The notes under the pieces are model-generated. The model was given only the letters and a program-made list of their open reading frames with translations. It searched no databases and was not told where the DNA came from. From GCA-2862585 sp965661345 (GTDB lineage Bacteria; Bacteroidota; Bacteroidia; Flavobacteriales; UBA7312), in contig CBFIDK010000001.1 in the NCBI GenBank assembly GCA_965661345.1, forward strand, positions 186,001-250,000: 64,000 bases of DNA, written 5' to 3'. The position numbers and the translations under genes are program-made. Positions 60,165 through 64,000 of the stretch are shown one piece after another. The number at the start of each line of letters is the position of its first letter. The first letter of the stretch is position 1.

Positions 60165-62729
60165 TTAATTCATCAAATGGACTTCTCCGAGTTTGGTTTG
60201 GTTGTGTTTAGTGCCATTGTATTTCGCCTTCCAAGAATATATGCCTACAGGGCATACTTTTCCTTCGTAAGTGCCGTCCCATCCGACATTAACATCGTTG
60301 GAATAAAAAATCACTTCTCCCCAACGGTTCATGACCCAAAATTCGAAGGCATCTGTACAGCCTACATAGGGTATAAATTCTTCGTTGAGCTGATCGCCAT
60401 CAGGCGTAAAGGCGTTAGGTGTATAGAATGGAATGCTAGCTATTGGGTTAACCATTCTATTAAAGGTGTTTTCGCAGCCAAACTCGTTAATAACTTTCAA
60501 ATTAATTTGGTACTGCCCCACTTCATCATACGTATAGCTTGAAATGGTATCTTCCATACTCACAAAGCCATTGCCAAAATTCCAAACTAATGAATCGTAG
60601 CCCGTCGAGAAATTAATGAGTTGCACGGTCTTATCGCAATTGCCAATTTCTTCTGGCTCAGTAATAAAGTTAGGACTAGGCACGTCAAGAACATTTAGGT
60701 AATCGTTTAGAGTAAGCTTTGAAACACAGCCCAATTGTGTGGTTACTTCAAGAGTTACGCTGTATTGTCCTGTATTTGGAATATTAACGTTAGATGATGG
60801 CCCATTGGATTCATTACCATTAATTGTCCACTCCCAAGAGACAATAGGGTCGTCGCCTTGAGGCGTAGTGGCATCATTCAAGATGAAATTAGCTGGAGGA
60901 CAAGCCGAATCGTTAGGCGTGCTGAAACCTACTACGGGTAAAAACTTACTTTCTACATTTATGTCATCAGTAAAGGTACATCCATCAGGACTAGTTACAC
61001 TTACACTGTAGACGCCCTCACTGTCTATAGAAATGGTTTGTGAAGTTTCATTGGTATTCCACAAATAAGCAGTAGCAATGTTTCCTGCATCCAATATTAT
61101 ATTTCCCATTCCTTGGCAAAAATTAACGTCCGGACCAAGTGAAAAGTTAAAGTCGTCTATACTTACAGTAACACTAACGGTATCGCTACTTCCACAAGTT
61201 CCATCACCAATTACGGTATAGGTCGTATTTTCAGTGGGTGTAGCAACAGGGGTATTTGAAAACGGATTATCTAGAGTGCTAGCAGGAAACCATTCATAGT
61301 TTATTCCCCCACTTACACTTAATGCAATCGATGCCCCTGGGCAAATGGTTGTGGCTGGGGTAATGGTAAAGACTGGCTCGTTAACGGCATCAGTAAATAT
61401 TTCAATATCACCATAAGACATTTTCTGGCTGCCATTACTGCCTGTTCCTGTATAATCAATATCAATGTAAATACTGCTCAACTGTACATAATCAGTACTA
61501 GATGGGTCCATAGAATTTCCTTCAACGGGAATGCCTGCAATTCCATATACATAGTCTTGTCCTGCTAAATTGTTGTAACCCGAGAAACGCAAGGCATCAC
61601 CAGATGCCCAAATGATTTTTTCACAATCAAAACCACCACTCGTTTGTCTATTTCCTAAAGCCACCCCACCGGCCGTGTTGTCTGCGTCAGAAGGGGAGTT
61701 GTAGTTGCCCACATAGTATTGTTTTGACACATTCCACGTTCCAGAAGCATTGACGTATTCAAACAGTCTGGAACTGTGTGCGCCTGGGGTAAATAAATCG
61801 TTCCACCCGCCAAAAGAACCCCATCCGCCTTGTACCTTTTCACAGACATACATTTTTCCATCAGAACTCATAGCGATATCTGAAATAGGGTAAGAAGCCC
61901 CTGGTGTCGATGACACAAAAGAGCCCGTATTGTCTTCTAACTCAAAGCATAGAGTTTCGCTTCCCGTAAAATCACCTGAAGCGTCTAAACTCACAGACCA
62001 AACAGAATTATTGGGACCACTGGCATCGTTCAAAGAGTTGTCTTCAGTCCATCTAGAAAAGAACACTTTTACAGTGCCGTTTTCATCGTGAACGGCTATT
62101 CCCCAAGTCGCTTCGCCGTGGCCACTGAATGTCCCTAGAGGTGTTACATCAGCATCGAAAGGATCGAAAGTAGAGAGTAAATTCCCATCCATATCAAAGC
62201 GGTAAATTTTACCATCTTCAAAATTGGTAATGAACAGCTGATTGTTCCATTTATCGAAAGCAATATTTCCTAAGCCATTGCCTTGATTTGGTATTTCATT
62301 TGCACCGTTTCCTGTAAATATAAAGGGGCTAACCATCCAAGTATTAGCGTCCATTTTGTATACTCCGCCGTCTCCAGCAGAACCCGCCGAAGTACCAGAT
62401 GATCCAGAGGATGAAATGGATTTTGTTGCCGTGAAGTAAACGTTCTTTTCAGAATCAATTGCAATGCCAAAAACATCACCCATATTAGTGCCTTTCCATG
62501 AATCAGCAGCGGCAGGGTCAGCAGGTGTATGAAAGGTTGTTGCCCAATTTTGCCCAAGAGGAGCTGAGGCATTATTTTCTGTGTCGTAAATTGTAAAAGA
62601 ATTCCACGAACCACTGGCACCACTCCAATGGGTAATAATTCCCATTCCATTAGTAAGTGGTTGAGCTATACTCGAAAATGAGCACAAAACAACAGCAGCA
62701 AAAGCACTGAAAGTGTTAAGGTTGAACAT
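60165..62729 (-). CDS. T9SS type B cargo protein with gliding-motility-type C-terminal domain
   Basis: This 854-residue secreted protein has a signal peptide (cleavage near SIAQ-P), an N-terminal beta-propeller-like domain (about 25-440), Ig-like/PKD modules with EYEWFPAST-type blades, and at the end the gliding-motility/type B domain (IPFYTPNAFTPDGDQLNEEF, FWVMNRWGEVIFYSNDVNVG). Type B domains are exported by T9SS and usually need a PorP/SprF partner; none is adjacent here, so a partner encoded elsewhere is expected. Ligand unknown. Confidence 0.85.
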   Translation of the reverse strand: MFNLNTFSAFAAVVLCSFSSIAQPLTNGMGIITHWSGASGSWNSFTIYDTENNASAPLGQNWATTFHTPADPAAADSWKGTNMGDVFGIAIDSEKNVYFTATKSISSSGSSGTSAGSAGDGGVYKMDANTWMVSPFIFTGNGANEIPNQGNGLGNIAFDKWNNQLFITNFEDGKIYRFDMDGNLLSTFDPFDADVTPLGTFSGHGEATWGIAVHDENGTVKVFFSRWTEDNSLNDASGPNNSVWSVSLDASGDFTGSETLCFELEDNTGSFVSSTPGASYPISDIAMSSDGKMYVCEKVQGGWGSFGGWNDLFTPGAHSSRLFEYVNASGTWNVSKQYYVGNYNSPSDADNTAGGVALGNRQTSGGFDCEKIIWASGDALRFSGYNNLAGQDYVYGIAGIPVEGNSMDPSSTDYVQLSSIYIDIDYTGTGSNGSQKMSYGDIEIFTDAVNEPVFTITPATTICPGASIALSVSGGINYEWFPASTLDNPFSNTPVATPTENTTYTVIGDGTCGSSDTVSVTVSIDDFNFSLGPDVNFCQGMGNIILDAGNIATAYLWNTNETSQTISIDSEGVYSVSVTSPDGCTFTDDINVESKFLPVVGFSTPNDSACPPANFILNDATTPQGDDPIVSWEWTINGNESNGPSSNVNIPNTGQYSVTLEVTTQLGCVSKLTLNDYLNVLDVPSPNFITEPEEIGNCDKTVQLINFSTGYDSLVWNFGNGFVSMEDTISSYTYDEVGQYQINLKVINEFGCENTFNRMVNPIASIPFYTPNAFTPDGDQLNEEFIPYVGCTDAFEFWVMNRWGEVIFYSNDVNVGWDGTYEGKVCPVGIYSWKAKYNGTKHNQTKLGEVHLMN

Positions 62730-62842
62730 AGTAAGGTTAGGTTAATGAACTTGCAATAAAAGTACAAAAAAAATCTTTGAAAAATAAAAGAGTTTTTACT
62801 TTTAAAAATTAAGTTCTTACCGACTCAGCTAATAAAATAGTT

Positions 62843-63574
62843 CTATTTGCTAGAGAAGAAATAGCGAATGTCTAAAGTGAAATAGTTACCTGAAATATCT
62901 AAGTATTTAGAATCTTCTGCTGATGGGGCTTCGGTATTAAAGCTGTTTGTGCCGTCATCATACTCTGGAAATGAACGTGCTGTATTTTTCCAAGGCCTGT
63001 GAAAACTTGCTCCAAAATAAAATATACCTTTTTCTTTTGTTCGGTATTCCACACCCAGGTTTGCTATAAATGCTGCTTGCATTTTTTTTCGTCTTGAAGT
63101 ACTTAGGAAATAGAGATCATTCTTTTCACCAAAACTGATTATATCAGAGGGGAAAACATTAAATGAGTTACCAAAAGATGCGTTTATATAGTATTGTTCG
63201 GCTATTCGAACATAAGACAACAACTGAATGGGAAATTCATAAGAACGCAAAGTGAACGTAGTATAGTCGTCTAAATTTATGGACGAATTTTTTAGTGTAA
63301 ATCGATAGCGTCTATTGACGAGGTTAAGGCCTGTTTCTAAAGAAAAGGTAGTGCTGAAATTGTACCTCACGACCATTCCTAACGATTGTCCAAAACGAGG
63401 TAGTAATTCTGATGAGTAGCCATCTTCCCAGATAGCCGATTCATCGCCGGCATTAAAATAAGAGGCTGAAATAATGGGTTTGTATTGTAGTCCGAAAGTA
63501 AACTCTTCTATGCCGTTTTGAGCCTGCACAAAGAATGGCAGTAAACAAAGGCTTATGAGGAGTTTTTTAATCAT
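62843..63574 (-). CDS. Outer-membrane beta-barrel protein
   Basis: The 243-residue product has a signal peptide (LPFFVQA-Q near residue 18) and alternating beta strands typical of an outer-membrane barrel (PorT-like or OmpW-like), closing with LDIRYFF, where terminal aromatic residues fit a BAM signal. I do not recognise the family more precisely. Its start overlaps the NFU stop by 8 nt, so translation is coupled. Whether it belongs to iron-sulfur metabolism or simply shares a transcript is unknown. Confidence 0.7.
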   Translation of the reverse strand: MIKKLLISLCLLPFFVQAQNGIEEFTFGLQYKPIISASYFNAGDESAIWEDGYSSELLPRFGQSLGMVVRYNFSTTFSLETGLNLVNRRYRFTLKNSSINLDDYTTFTLRSYEFPIQLLSYVRIAEQYYINASFGNSFNVFPSDIISFGEKNDLYFLSTSRRKKMQAAFIANLGVEYRTKEKGIFYFGASFHRPWKNTARSFPEYDDGTNSFNTEAPSAEDSKYLDISGNYFTLDIRYFFSSK

Positions 63575-64000
63575 TATCTGCTATGACTTCTACAATTTCA
63601 TTTGGCATCTCTCTTTTGAGCATGCCCTCAATTCCCGATTTTAGAGTTACAGTAGAAGATGGGCATCCGCTACAGGCCCCTTGCAATGAAACGGTTACTG
63701 TCCCTTTTTCAAATTTCTTTAATGAAATAAAGCCACCATCTTGTTCAACGGCTGGTCTTACATACTCATCTAGTAAATCGGCTATCTTTTTTTCTATATC
63801 AGAAAATTCTCTGACTAACTCTTCTTTGTGGGTAATGGTTTTGCTTTTTTTAGGAGAAGCACTTTCATTTATTACGGTACCACCCTCTACTAAATAATCG
63901 CGCATAAATTCTCGCATTTCAACGATTATATCGTTCCACTCTATGCCATTGTTCTTTTTTGTGACGGAAATAAAGTTATTGCTTAAAAATACTTTATCTA
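63567..64000 (-). CDS. NifU/NFU family iron-sulfur scaffold, C-terminal part
   Basis: NFU proteins carry [4Fe-4S] clusters to target enzymes. The frame remains open to the right edge, so the true start is outside the window. The Met at 63917 is internal: the residues before it (DKVFLSNNFISVTKKN and IEWNDIIVE) belong to the Nfu N-terminal domain. The C-terminal NifU domain has the CxxC motif in QGACSGCPSSTVTL and GIEGMLKREMPNEI. It overlaps the following barrel-protein gene by 8 nt. Confidence 0.93.
   Translation of the reverse strand, partial: DKVFLSNNFISVTKKNNGIEWNDIIVEMREFMRDYLVEGGTVINESASPKKSKTITHKEELVREFSDIEKKIADLLDEYVRPAVEQDGGFISLKKFEKGTVTVSLQGACSGCPSSTVTLKSGIEGMLKREMPNEIVEVIADND

Overview
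The window is about 64 kb of AT-rich chromosome from a member of the Bacteroidota, most likely Flavobacteriia (Flavobacteriales or a close relative). The support is type IX secretion (T9SS) cargo with both C-terminal signal types, a PorP/SprF protein, a SusC-like TonB-dependent receptor, a HU-CCDC81/SPOR protein, the long form of IspG, a tryptophan 2,3-dioxygenase family protein, many starts without a Shine-Dalgarno sequence, and repeated use of the Bacteroidota -7 promoter box TAnnTTTG. It looks like ordinary core chromosome. No phage, insertion sequence, CRISPR array or defence island was seen. Both ends cut genes: truB at the left edge and a NifU/NFU gene at the right edge.

Region by region. 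1-2.2 kb (minus): ftsX, a DUF3098 membrane protein, uppP and truB in one tight operon for division, envelope and tRNA modification. 2.3-7.4 kb (plus): leuS, a tryptophan dioxygenase family gene and an M23 peptidase with an altered zinc motif. 7.4-13.4 kb: a T9SS type B module of large cargo, PorP/SprF and a TPR-PD40-OmpA protein, joined by ATGA overlaps. 13.4-22.6 kb: a sugar nucleotidyltransferase, then on the minus strand two T9SS proteins that share a 167-bp nearly identical 3' segment, ispG, and a PNGase F-like secreted protein. 22.7-30.9 kb: an MsbA-like ABC exporter, rbfA, a LolC/E-like permease, rluF, dusB, a CPBP protease and an ExbB-ExbD-ExbD operon with a small extra membrane protein.

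31-44.9 kb: a repeat-rich probable lipoprotein, tRNA-Ser(GGA) followed by two extra copies of its own 3' end, ansA, tatD, a GT9 glycosyltransferase, a thioesterase, a HU/SPOR protein, kdsB, a TonB-dependent receptor, dprA, an M43 metalloprotease, gdhA and kbl. 45-48.9 kb: the translation cluster rplM-rpsI, rpsB-tsf, pyrH-frr, with clear hairpin terminators. 49-57.2 kb: an MMPL transporter, rmlA, a polyprenyl synthase, then sucA-sucB. 57.2-64 kb: a carboxypeptidase-regulatory-domain protein, two more T9SS cargo proteins, an outer-membrane barrel protein and NFU.

Most genes are housekeeping. The points most worth a second look are: (a) tRNA-Ser 3'-end plus hairpin repeats in a gene-free gap; (b) a recent DNA-level duplication or conversion of a T9SS sorting domain; (c) a set of promoters whose -7 box lies only 4-6 nt from the start codon, predicting leaderless mRNAs; (d) five-codon mini-ORFs reading M-N-V-x-N-stop just upstream of both rplM and rpsB; (e) a 24-bp tandem repeat in a surface lipoprotein candidate. 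No clearly new multi-gene system was identified.
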